The notes under the pieces: model-generated
Database searches by the model: none
Seen by the model: only the letters and a program-made list of their open reading frames with translations
What the model was told of the DNA's origin: nothing
Made by a program: the position numbers and the translations under genes
Source of the DNA: Planctomycetaceae bacterium UBA2972
Lineage (GTDB): Bacteria > Planctomycetota > Planctomycetia > Pirellulales > Pirellulaceae
Reading direction: 5' to 3'
Assembly (NCBI GenBank): GCA_002348315.1
Contig: DEAW01000206.1
Span: forward strand, 1-15,327
DNA length: 15,327 nucleotides
Part shown: piece after piece, positions 6,207 through 15,327 of the stretch
How the letters are laid out: each line of letters starts with the position of its first letter
How positions within the stretch are numbered: position 1 is the stretch's first letter

Positions 6207-8539
6207 GTGGTGGCGCCTCCCCGGGGAGTATGATAACTCAATAAGTAGGCAAGGAATTGCTCGCCGATTAAGCCGGCGAGTAGCAGTAACATTAACCAGA
6301 AACTAGCCGTTCCTCCAATGTTTTGTGACGCACTTCCCTGAAACGCATCGAGGTCAGAGAGTTGCAGTGGAATAGGTTCGAGCGATGCAATAAGCTGCTC
6401 TTTGTCAATTCTGGCAGTGTCGCCTTCAACCGCGTTGACGTTGAGCGCGTACCGTGCATCTTCGAAAGAGCCATCAGTACGCTGAGTAATCACATCATAA
6501 ATGCCGCTGGTGGTTGTCCCGGTCGTGGTGGTGGAAGGAGTTGCGTCTCCTCCAAAAATGGCATTGATCACGGGCGACTGAGGATCAGACTGAACAGCTT
6601 CCAGTTCTTCAATAGGACGAGTTAAAGGATCGTCACCTGGTGTGAAGATGGTCACGTTGTTATTGTACTGCTGTAAATCCAGAGCGATGTTTAGTTCAGC
6701 GCCTACCGGCCAGCGATCGAGAATGCGTTGGCTTGAAGTCAGGTGAGCATGCAGTTTGAGCAGGACTACCACAAAACTGGGGTCCTGCCCCCAGTTATTC
6801 CATTCCGGGTTGAGTGTCGACGTGAAGCAGACGACTCGTCCATTGCCAATTTGTTGTTCAATGGCAAAAGGTTGCCGGTTGTGAAGTCTACAAATGACAC
6901 GGGCGGTGGAATCATCGGCAGGTGCCCATTGTGGCGAAACCTGCATGTACTGATCAATCGTGACCCGTCTGATTAACGGGTTGCGTTCGGCCAGAAAGAA
7001 GTCAAAAACCGGATGGTCGATGATATCCAGATGCGGAGTCGCTTCGTCCAGAGGAGGAACCAATATGGCCGCTCCGGCAAACTCGGCAGGCATCAGGCCT
7101 TCACCGTTGCGGTAAAGGTTTTCATTAAAGAAATTGACGTCTACCTGTTCTCCTGCGAACCAGGCTAGTCCTCCGCCCCGGCTGACATATTGTTCCAGAT
7201 TCGTGATGGCGTCACCATCCAATCGGCCAATATCCATGAGGTAAATGGCGCTGTATTTCGATAAGGTTTCGGCCGGTGTGTCTCTGAGGAATTCGGTCGG
7301 TTGTACATCAGGGATAATTCCGGTGTTGGTTAGTTGGCTGGGCCGAAAAACACTGGTCAGAAAATATTGATTTCGCTGATCCGACGTACCATCGATCAAC
7401 AGCACCTGATCACCCTCCGGAAAGTCGAGTACGGTAAACCTCGAGTTGTCAGTCAAAATCGAGTCTTCCGGTAGCTGAGCATCGACAACATGCTGACCCG
7501 CTTCCGGAAAGAAGACCTGAACGCGTTTGGTAGCCGTAACACCAGGTTCTATGTTCTCAAACACGACCACCGGTAGCTCTTCGATTTGTCCGGTGACTTC
7601 AGCCGGTTCAGCTGCCTGAACCGTCCCTTTGGCGTGGAAGATAGAACGCATCTTAACCTGCACGTTGGTAGCCGGTTCGGTACCAAAGTTCTTCACTCGC
7701 AGATGCATAAACAGCGGGACACCAGCAGCTCGCGTGTCATCAGCAGGAACGAGTTCGGTAATCGCCAGATTCGAATTTCCAGATTCGACACAGTCCACGA
7801 GATGAATTTCTTCACACTCGGCACTGAGACTTGCCAGAGCTTCCTTGATTTCCGCCGGATTTTCCCAGTCATTTTGTCGGAAGTCAGAGATCATATAGAC
7901 GTTGCGATGTTGCTCCGGATTCCTGGTGACCAGCTGTTGTAGGATTTTTAATGCTGACAGCGGGCCAATATCAGATTGGGTCAGGATCATATCTTTTTGT
8001 CGGTCTGATAGTCGTTCGGCAAAATCGCCGTCGACAAAGGCGGCTTGCAAGTCAGCAATCGTGTCTGCCCGGATCTCATCCACATCGCTGACAGTAGCCG
8101 CTGTGCCGTCCGCTTTGGAGAAGCGTACCAGTGTAAATCGCTGGTTGCTGCGTTCGCTGGCCTGAGCACCAATACGACCGACGATGGTTAATGCGCGGTC
8201 GAACGCCGTATTGCCATTGGCCAGTTCTCCCATGGAGTAGCTGTCATCGAGCAGTATGAAGTGATGCGTTTCTTTGCCGCCGAATCGCGTCAGCCAGCTC
8301 TTTCCCGGGTCCCACTGGGCCAGCATGGCGACGATCAATCCAATGATGAAGACTCGTAGAAGCAGCAATAGTAACTGTTTGAGCCAAACCCAGCGTCGGT
8401 GTTTTTTATAGCTTGCCAGCAAAAACTCCATGGCTGCCCATTCGACACGTTTGTGACGCATCATGTTGATCAGGTGGATCAACAATGGCAACAGGGCTAA
8501 GAGAAAGCCCCACGTTAATGCTTGGAAAGTAAAATTCAT
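6203..8539 (-). CDS. BatA-like VWA membrane protein
   Basis: This 778-residue protein starts with the BatA-type N-terminal region: a helix at about 5-25, a basic loop (MRHKRVEW, KKHRRW) and a second helix at about 53-73. A VWA domain follows (about 92-255) with the MIDAS motif DDSYS (98-102) and a later acidic position in MISDF (D219). Then come a CARDB/Ig-like stretch (about 265-370), a glutamine-amidotransferase-like fold (about 378-600: QVLLIDGTSDQR, YVSRGGGLAWFAGEQ, QIGNGRVVCFTSTLNPEW) and a Thr-rich linker (669-677). A C-terminal helix lies at about 746-767. I see no GxCxG nucleophile motif, so the amidotransferase-like domain is probably not catalytic. The basic loop between the first helices puts the VWA domain outside the cytoplasm. 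It starts 19 bases after the DUF58 stop, without a strong Shine-Dalgarno, and overlaps the next gene by four bases. BatA proteins are known partners of MoxR ATPases; the target here is unknown. Confidence 0.93.
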   Translation of the reverse strand: MNFTFQALTWGFLLALLPLLIHLINMMRHKRVEWAAMEFLLASYKKHRRWVWLKQLLLLLLRVFIIGLIVAMLAQWDPGKSWLTRFGGKETHHFILLDDSYSMGELANGNTAFDRALTIVGRIGAQASERSNQRFTLVRFSKADGTAATVSDVDEIRADTIADLQAAFVDGDFAERLSDRQKDMILTQSDIGPLSALKILQQLVTRNPEQHRNVYMISDFRQNDWENPAEIKEALASLSAECEEIHLVDCVESGNSNLAITELVPADDTRAAGVPLFMHLRVKNFGTEPATNVQVKMRSIFHAKGTVQAAEPAEVTGQIEELPVVVFENIEPGVTATKRVQVFFPEAGQHVVDAQLPEDSILTDNSRFTVLDFPEGDQVLLIDGTSDQRNQYFLTSVFRPSQLTNTGIIPDVQPTEFLRDTPAETLSKYSAIYLMDIGRLDGDAITNLEQYVSRGGGLAWFAGEQVDVNFFNENLYRNGEGLMPAEFAGAAILVPPLDEATPHLDIIDHPVFDFFLAERNPLIRRVTIDQYMQVSPQWAPADDSTARVICRLHNRQPFAIEQQIGNGRVVCFTSTLNPEWNNWGQDPSFVVVLLKLHAHLTSSQRILDRWPVGAELNIALDLQQYNNNVTIFTPGDDPLTRPIEELEAVQSDPQSPVINAIFGGDATPSTTTTGTTTSGIYDVITQRTDGSFEDARYALNVNAVEGDTARIDKEQLIASLEPIPLQLSDLDAFQGSASQNIGGTASFWLMLLLLAGLIGEQFLAYLLSYHTPRGGATT

Positions 8540-9423
8540 CTGGTCTTAGTTGGTTTACCTAATGGCGTACACTCATCCTGCTTGAAAGGTATTTGGCAAG
8601 CACGGCATCAAGTGGGTCGCTCGTGCGAATCAAGGCGTAATCGACAATATTTTGAGCACATTGACGACGCACCCGATCGAGAAATTCGTTGAGGGCTTCG
8701 AGGTAGCCTTCGCGTAAAGCCCGGGGATTACAATTGAGGAAGTCGTCTGACTCGAGGCCATCGAACCGCATGGGGCCGTTGAATTCAAAATCTAATTCAT
8801 CATCGTCCATGACATGGAAGACAAGGACGTCATGCCCTCGCTGCCGCAGTAGTTTTAAGCCTTTGAGGATCCCGTCGACGTCTCCCAGAAGATCGGAAAC
8901 CAGGACGATCATTCCTCGCCTTGGTACTGTTTCGGTAATGGTTCTGAGCACGTCGTAGACATCCGTTTTGTCCCGAGGTGTCTCCACGTTAAGACTCTCG
9001 ATGACCGAATGGATGTGGTTTCGTTTACTGCGGATCGGGATTCGCATTCGTACTTTTTCATCAAAAGTGATGCAGCCGACCGCATCCTGTTGTTGCAGAA
9101 CCAGATAAGCGAGGCTGGAAGCGATGGTCGCTGCGTATTCGTATTTATTGAGCGTTCCATTGCCGTATTGCATACTCCTGGAAACATCGACCACCATCGT
9201 GCACCGCAAATTCGTGTCTTCTTCAAATTGCTTTACGTACAAGCGATCCTGTCGTGCCCAGACTTTCCAGTCAACATGGCGCAGATCGTCTCCGGGCACA
9301 TATTCACGGTGCTGCAGAAATTCCACTGATTGGCCGAAGTAAGGGCTTCGGTGCATTCCGGAGAGAAAGCCCTCGACAATATGTCGTGCCCGAAGATCCA
9401 GCCTGGCAATCCGTTTGATTGCC

Positions 9424-10488
<1,065 letters not shown>

Positions 10489-10499
10489 GGTTTCCGGTA

Positions 10500-10504
10500 T
10501 CCTT
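10500..10504 (-). promoter_or_regulatory. Ribosome binding site of the MoxR gene
   Basis: AAGGA on the minus strand lies 11 bases before the ATG at 10488-10486. The spacing is slightly long, but this is the best Shine-Dalgarno match in the operon and fits its first gene. Confidence 0.5.
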
Positions 10505-10581
10505 CCAGTTGATTAATTCGTGGTTTCCGAACTTTACACTCGGTAGGCAAAGCCTTGGTGTTCTCTAAATGAGACCGAAAA

Positions 10582-10611
10582 ATAATATCGAATCCTATAT
10601 AGATCCTTCAA
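10582..10611 (-). promoter_or_regulatory. Candidate sigma70-type promoter of the MoxR/VWA operon
   Basis: On the minus strand TTGAAG (10611-10606; four of six match TTGACA) is separated by 18 bases from TATTAT (10587-10582; five of six match TATAAT). The surroundings are AT-rich. It would give a leader of roughly 85-90 bases before the ATG at 10488. It lies in the only sizeable gap upstream of the five tightly packed genes. Planctomycete promoters are poorly characterised and AT-rich sequence yields chance matches, so this is a candidate only. Confidence 0.4.
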
Positions 10612-10624
10612 GATAGCCTTTTTT

Positions 10625-10660
10625 AATAATAATTGCGCTAGCCCGGAAGCGATTATTATT
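10625..10660. repeat. AT-rich inverted repeat between the propeller gene and the MoxR operon
   Basis: On the plus strand AATAATAAT (10625-10633) and CGCT (10636-10639) face AGCG (10648-10651) and ATTATTATT (10652-10660). That gives 13 pairs with a two-base bulge (TG) and an eight-base loop. It lies about 110 bases past the stop of the propeller gene and just upstream of the candidate operon promoter. The descending arm as RNA is AUUAUUAUU in either direction, so it might act as a two-way terminator, although no pure U run follows on the minus strand. An operator role is also possible. The rest of the gap 10489-10769 has no supported coding frame. Confidence 0.45.
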
Positions 10661-10748
10661 CAATTGTGCTCGGCAATCTTTCACCAGCGAGCCATATTAC
10701 CTGCGCCGTGGCCGGGTGATTCACCTGTGATGCCGGGATCGGTCAAGA

Positions 10749-10761
10749 GCCACCCGGTGGC
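10749..10761 (-). terminator. Short GC-rich hairpin after the propeller gene (doubtful terminator)
   Basis: GCCAC and GTGGC are perfect arms around a three-base loop, starting eight bases past the TAG stop at 10772-10770. On the minus strand the sequence continues TCTTGACC, which is only weakly T-rich. It could be a minor terminator or simply a transcript 3'-end hairpin. Confidence 0.25.
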
Positions 10762-10769
10762 GAACGTGG

Positions 10770-13700
10770 CTACTTGGGAGGTTTCTGATCGGGCTCGGGA
10801 GCAGGCTTGGGATTCTGTTCAGGCAATGGCTTCTTTTCTACCGGAGGTTTCTTAGGAACTTGCTCGGCCGGTACACGTTTAATCTGTTTTGCTTGATTTT
10901 GTTGCTGTACAGCTCGGCCAACTTCTCCGAACGCTTCGAAGAATCCTTTCGCAAAGGCATTGGCAGACCCTCCGGCACCAGCGTTCGTCCGAGCATGCAT
11001 GCGAACCGGGGCAGCAGGCCAGGTCGGTTCATCGGACAATGAAAATTCGAAGATGTGGTTTTTGTCAGCAACGACTGTCACCATTTTGTTTTCAAGGTCT
11101 GAGATTACGTTGAAGACTCGAATATAGCCGGGGATTTCCCGTGGTGGCATCAACATGCGTCCATCACGCTTGTCCATACAGAATACTTCCGAACGAATAC
11201 TGCCACTGGTTCGGTTTTGAGTCGAGGTGGGGTTCAGCTGTCTGATAAAAGCTAAGACCGGAGAAGTCGTGGATTGAGCAAGTGGTAAGGCCCAGCCTTC
11301 GACAGCTGCCGGTGTCTGCCAAATGAACTCTCCGGTGGCAGCGTCTAATGCATAGATGTTGCCGTTGATTAAGTGGGTTTTCATTCCAATCGAAGGAATC
11401 GTGATGCCTCGTAATGTGGCACTGCGATTTGGAATGACTAAAAATTGATCCGCGTAGGGAATGACATAGAGATTTGTCATTTGAGGTTCTTCAGGAAGCG
11501 TCTTTTGGATGACCGCCTCACCGGTGAGAAGATCCCGAATTTCGAACTTTCCGGTGGGCTGCATTAGTGCCAGTCGAGTGCCCATCATTTGGCCTCGTAG
11601 CCCGGTGTTATACGTTTGTTGCCAAAGCATTTCGCCGTTAGATACATCCTGGAGTCCGATCATGATATCGGTACCTGTTAACTGGTAAACCAACGACTTC
11701 AGGCCTTCGATAGGCCAGCGTTCCGAACGATTGATCCCTTCAATCTGCTGAATTTCAGCACCGTCGGTCAGGCTGTATTCTGTGGCGACAACTGAATTTG
11801 GAGGAATCACAATGATTCGGTTGCCTTCAGTATAGATTTCGCTTCCCGACTGGATCCCATTGCGAATCCAAATGGTTTCACCTGTGATCGGGTCCACGCA
11901 ATTGAGATCGCCTTGTTGCTGGTAAACAATTCCATTGATATTGACGGCGCCCGAAAGTCCTAATTTATTGCCAGCCGCATCGACTGCGTTATATCGTCGT
12001 GTTCCCCAGGGAGTCGTGGTGACTCGTGATCGCAAAGGGATGGACACTGAATTGGTTGTATTGGTTGGCAGGATCGGTTTACGCCATAAAATCGCCTCAC
12101 TCGGATCATTGCTTGCATTGAGCAAGTCGATGGCGAGTACTTCCCGGCCGATAAACGTAAACATGTAGTGGCCGTATATTTTTGCGTATGCAACGGTGTA
12201 TTGTGTGCCAAACACCTGGCGTCCTGTATTTAGCGAAACTTGCTGTACAATCGTGCCGCTTGAGGATCGGATGGCAATGGCATTCTTTTGCTGATCGTAG
12301 CCGACGGTATATCCGGTTGGCCACGGCCCACGGATTTCTTTGATTGGGATATTGTAAATCCGTTGATAACTCGGGAATCGCCCCTGCGTATCGGTGGTTT
12401 TACGGACGGTTGTAAATCCTCGCGGCCAACTGTTCGCTCCGGCGTTCACTCCCTGAAAATGCTCCGCAGCGAGTTTTTGCTCTGCAAATTGTTTTCCCGT
12501 GACGTCACCGTCCACCTTGACCGAACTCCAACGCTGACCAATGCTGGTGTAGTAGTCCTGAGCTTCATCAAAACGCTCGAGTTTCTCATAGAGTCGAGCT
12601 AATTGGATATGACTTTGTTGCTGAATGCGGTCATCGGTCGAGTTTAGTTGCAGGGAAACCAGCAACATTTCAGCTTCAACCGTTTCCTGGATGTAACTTG
12701 CTTCCGAAACAACCAGCGTCGTTGCCAGTTCGATTCTTGCAGTGTCTGCTAGAGGATGTGTGCCGAAGAAGCGAGTGAAGTCGCGTAGTCTTAAGACGTC
12801 CTGCTGCTGGATTGCTGCGTCCAGATACTGACTAATGCGAGATTCGATCTGAGTACGCTGCTGATCGTTGCTTGCTTCCAGAAGAGAACGCATTTGCCCC
12901 TGAACCCAGCGATCTGTTCTTACATGCACGCCCTGCTCTGTTAGTTTCAAGACTTCGTTTACGTTGGCACCGGCATCTTCCGATTGTCGCGTGTGGTCGA
13001 TGAGTTGAAGGTAAGTGTCAAATGCTGCGATAATTTCGCCCGTCATGCGTTGGCCGGCGGCTTTGGTTTGCAATAAGTGTTCGACTTGCTGACTGGTTAG
13101 TGGCATGCCTTCGAGTTCGCCAACAAGATTCTGATACGTGGCATAATCCTGTTGTAAAAGTCGTAGCATCGTGCGGATCAGAAGTTGCTCGATCGCCAGA
13201 TCATCAGGAGCTAGCTCCACACTTCGCCGTAGTGTGTTAAGAGCACGATCATAGTCACCCCGCTGAAGCTCTAGTTCAGATTGTCGAGATAAGGCCCAGA
13301 TATCGTCTGCGTTTTCTTCCAGTCGTTTTGCGACGGCTTCTTTCAGCGGTTCAATTTGATAATAGACCGAGATGGCATCCGGCGTTTGAGAAATGACTTG
13401 ATCATTGAAGCAAACCAGATTGCCAAAGGATTCGTTCAATTCGATTGTTTTGATCAACTTGCCGGTGTTGAGATCTACCTGAATGAGTCGTTTGTTGGAA
13501 ATCGGAACGAAATAAGTGTCGCCGGACCGGAATCCACGTCCATTGACCACTCCACGTTCGATCAAAAGGTCTTCTTCCCATTGAGGCTCTCCGGATTCCA
13601 GAGAGATCGTCGAAATCTTGGATTGACCGACGACTAAAGCGACATGGTCGACGATGCAGCCAATGTAAAGATCGCCGGTTCGGGCAACAGGCTTAAAACG

Positions 13701-15327
13701 GGGTTTCCCGGTTAAGAGATTGAGGCAGATCAGGTTACTGTTCTCGGTAGGTGTGGCTACAACCGTACCATCAGAAATTGTGATGGTGGAGTCAATCCAT
13801 TGCTGCTTCTTGTTGTCACCGCTGTTGTATGGAATGCCGTTAAACTGACGTGTCTGTCCTAAATTGCGGTTGGCATAAGTAAATCCCCACAGCAACGTAC
13901 GCGATGAGATGTCCACTGCGACAATGGCGCCGGCGGAGGTTGGGCAAACCAGCACTCCGTCTGCGAAAGATGGCGATGCACTGGAGAGCCTGCGATTGGA
14001 GTCGAGCGTGATTTTGCGGTTGTCCACGTGAGCAAGTTGTTGTTGCCAGTCTAGCTGCCCGGTCTCGGCATCAAGCACTAAGAGGCGGATTTCCCCATTC
14101 TTTTCACCGATCGCATACAGTTTTTCGTAGAGTGGCAATGGCGGCCCAAGGAAAAAGACTCCGGCCAAATCCGGGTCGTCTTCACCTGTTTCTCCACCAA
14201 CGATCCAGTTCAATGACCCTTCGGTTTCCAGATCAAGCGAGATTAATTTGTTAGAGGAACTCGGCCCGCCGGCGTTTGAACTTCTAGGATTAAAGACAAA
14301 GCTGCGACTGTTGGTCTGTTTTACGATTTCGAGATCCCACAGAGCGAAAATCTGTTTTCCGTCACTGCAGACTTGACCAAAGGCGTGGTCCTGCATCAGA
14401 CGCTGACGCAACTCATTTTTACGGCTTACATCAGCAGTAGCGACGTTTTGTGTCGATGTTACCAGAAGGCTCTCTTCATCTTCAGTGTCGAACCAGGGGA
14501 ATTCCCACAGCCGTTTCCCGGTTTCGAAGTCGATCGCAATGACTCGTGATGGACTGCGCGTAATCACTGTACTGCCGACAATGAGTGGTTGTACCGACGA
14601 AATAGCGTGTCGCTGTTGCAATTGTTGCGCCTGAATCAAAGACTTCAAATGTCCTTCATCAATCCGGTCGGCACCGGTGGGAACACGCCAGCGTATGGAA
14701 GGTAAAGGAATGCCTCCCTGACTGACAGCGTTTCGATCCGGAGAACCTCGGAATAGTACCCATTCAATGTTGTCGTGGATAGAAATGACTTCACCCTTGC
14801 CTGCTAATGCGTTAAGCCAGTCAATGGGATTCTCTTCTTTGGTGAAGATTTCACGACGTTCTCCACCGATTTCAAACGTCGCACCAGGCAATCCGTTCTT
14901 AAGTTCTAAAAGTGTTTCAGAGGCTTTGTTGGGTAGTTGAGCGTGCAGCCAGCAGGTTGCCAGAACCAACGATAATTCAGGATCGTACTTTTTACGTGCT
15001 CCGGGAGTGTCATGCACCCGCTGGAAATTAAGAGCAGCAGCAAGCGGTCGACCATCATCCAGATCACGATAGGCAAGAATGATGGCGGATTCGTACCCTG
15101 CTTCGGTATGAAAGTATTTCCGAGTGACTTCGGTTAGTTGGGAGATCTTTCCGGACTCAAGCGAATCGTTGAGAATCTGCTTTGCTTCGGTACCATATTG
15201 TAGTTCGTAGATTTCCAGAGCCGATGCCGGTAGCGTGCCTAATAAACGCTGGGCTTCTCCCTTTAGGCTTACATAGGTACCAGGAGAGTCCTCTAGTTCA
15301 ACAAAATAGTCCTGGTTTTCGTCCACG
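10770..15327 (-). CDS. Large PQQ-like double beta-propeller/TPR protein, 3' part (runs off the right edge)
   Basis: The frame is open from the right edge to TAG at 10772-10770, giving 1518 visible residues; the N-terminus and any signal peptide are outside the window. Numbering is from the first complete codon at 15326. Residues about 25-150 look helical and TPR-like. A first propeller (about 240-655) shows repeated PQQ-type blades: AIDFETGKRLWEF, LDAETGQLDWQQ, LNLLTGKPRF, VDLNTGKLIKT. A helical TPR-like region (about 660-960) includes ELQRGDYDRALNTLRRSVEL. A second propeller (about 1000-1435) shows CVDPITGETIWIR, DVSNGEMLWQQ, IRDLLTGEAVIQ and ALDAATGEFIWQTP. A Pro/Lys-rich tail closes the protein (about 1485-1518). 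Large outer-compartment proteins of this design are common in planctomycetes. The blades probably form a protein-binding scaffold; dehydrogenase activity is not indicated. A 281-base gap with a candidate promoter separates it from moxR, so it is probably a separate transcription unit. Confidence 0.93.
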   Translation of the reverse strand, partial: VDENQDYFVELEDSPGTYVSLKGEAQRLLGTLPASALEIYELQYGTEAKQILNDSLESGKISQLTEVTRKYFHTEAGYESAIILAYRDLDDGRPLAAALNFQRVHDTPGARKKYDPELSLVLATCWLHAQLPNKASETLLELKNGLPGATFEIGGERREIFTKEENPIDWLNALAGKGEVISIHDNIEWVLFRGSPDRNAVSQGGIPLPSIRWRVPTGADRIDEGHLKSLIQAQQLQQRHAISSVQPLIVGSTVITRSPSRVIAIDFETGKRLWEFPWFDTEDEESLLVTSTQNVATADVSRKNELRQRLMQDHAFGQVCSDGKQIFALWDLEIVKQTNSRSFVFNPRSSNAGGPSSSNKLISLDLETEGSLNWIVGGETGEDDPDLAGVFFLGPPLPLYEKLYAIGEKNGEIRLLVLDAETGQLDWQQQLAHVDNRKITLDSNRRLSSASPSFADGVLVCPTSAGAIVAVDISSRTLLWGFTYANRNLGQTRQFNGIPYNSGDNKKQQWIDSTITISDGTVVATPTENSNLICLNLLTGKPRFKPVARTGDLYIGCIVDHVALVVGQSKISTISLESGEPQWEEDLLIERGVVNGRGFRSGDTYFVPISNKRLIQVDLNTGKLIKTIELNESFGNLVCFNDQVISQTPDAISVYYQIEPLKEAVAKRLEENADDIWALSRQSELELQRGDYDRALNTLRRSVELAPDDLAIEQLLIRTMLRLLQQDYATYQNLVGELEGMPLTSQQVEHLLQTKAAGQRMTGEIIAAFDTYLQLIDHTRQSEDAGANVNEVLKLTEQGVHVRTDRWVQGQMRSLLEASNDQQRTQIESRISQYLDAAIQQQDVLRLRDFTRFFGTHPLADTARIELATTLVVSEASYIQETVEAEMLLVSLQLNSTDDRIQQQSHIQLARLYEKLERFDEAQDYYTSIGQRWSSVKVDGDVTGKQFAEQKLAAEHFQGVNAGANSWPRGFTTVRKTTDTQGRFPSYQRIYNIPIKEIRGPWPTGYTVGYDQQKNAIAIRSSSGTIVQQVSLNTGRQVFGTQYTVAYAKIYGHYMFTFIGREVLAIDLLNASNDPSEAILWRKPILPTNTTNSVSIPLRSRVTTTPWGTRRYNAVDAAGNKLGLSGAVNINGIVYQQQGDLNCVDPITGETIWIRNGIQSGSEIYTEGNRIIVIPPNSVVATEYSLTDGAEIQQIEGINRSERWPIEGLKSLVYQLTGTDIMIGLQDVSNGEMLWQQTYNTGLRGQMMGTRLALMQPTGKFEIRDLLTGEAVIQKTLPEEPQMTNLYVIPYADQFLVIPNRSATLRGITIPSIGMKTHLINGNIYALDAATGEFIWQTPAAVEGWALPLAQSTTSPVLAFIRQLNPTSTQNRTSGSIRSEVFCMDKRDGRMLMPPREIPGYIRVFNVISDLENKMVTVVADKNHIFEFSLSDEPTWPAAPVRMHARTNAGAGGSANAFAKGFFEAFGEVGRAVQQQNQAKQIKRVPAEQVPKKPPVEKKPLPEQNPKPAPEPDQKPPK

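Noticed and set aside
8559..9354. Internal methionine 34 as the DUF58 start, avoiding the overlap with moxR
   Set aside because: It would remove the conserved N-terminal ARHIVEGFLSG stretch; overlaps between moxR and DUF58 genes are plausible in a tightly packed operon.
10664..10855. Plus-strand frame of 63 codons in the gap upstream of moxR
   Set aside because: It overlaps the 3' end of the propeller gene on the opposite strand, and its product shows no recognisable features.
15324..15326. GTG as the start codon of the propeller/TPR protein
   Set aside because: It lies at the window edge, no ribosome site can be seen, and no signal peptide follows; the protein begins mid-domain, so the true start is almost certainly further right.

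Overview
The window looks like a chromosomal segment from a planctomycete (Planctomycetota). Several things suggest this: a MoxR ATPase / DUF58 / BatA-like / second VWA / large membrane protein cluster in one compact run; a very long secreted-type protein that combines PQQ-like beta-propellers with TPR-like helices; and a coiled-coil secreted protein of a kind I associate with planctomycetes. Base composition is roughly balanced. I see no tRNA, rRNA, CRISPR array, insertion sequence or phage gene. The lineage call is inference from gene content; no database was searched.

Layout: every credible gene lies on the minus strand, so transcription runs from the right edge to the left edge. (1) 10770-15327 is the 3' part of a large double beta-propeller/TPR protein whose N-terminus lies outside the window. 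(2) 10489-10769 is a 281-base non-coding gap with an AT-rich inverted repeat and a candidate sigma70-type promoter. (3) 870-10488 is a five-gene operon: moxR-type AAA+ ATPase, DUF58 protein, BatA-like VWA membrane protein, a second VWA membrane protein, and a large membrane protein with Ig-like and coiled-coil regions. Junctions are -32, +19, -4 and +15 bases. (4) 666-869 is a 204-base gap with three inverted repeats, the last followed by six Ts on the minus strand. (5) 1-665 is the 5' part of a secreted coiled-coil protein that runs off the left edge.

How the parts fit: MoxR and DUF58 have no membrane segment and should be cytoplasmic. The next three proteins are membrane anchored. The positive-inside rule places their VWA, Ig-like and glutamine-amidotransferase-like domains in the periplasm or equivalent compartment. 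The plan resembles Bat (Bacteroides aerotolerance) and other MoxR-VWA systems, in which a MoxR ATPase acts with VWA proteins on envelope or metal-dependent assembly. The substrate cannot be read from the sequence.

The most unusual observation is that the VWA domain of the 3462-6206 protein appears to be split by a two-helix transmembrane hairpin, while all metal-site (MIDAS) residues are kept. That protein and its upstream neighbour share a domain order and look like diverged tandem paralogues. The C-terminus of the 870-3446 protein resembles the coiled-coil region of the following secreted protein, which hints that the two work together.
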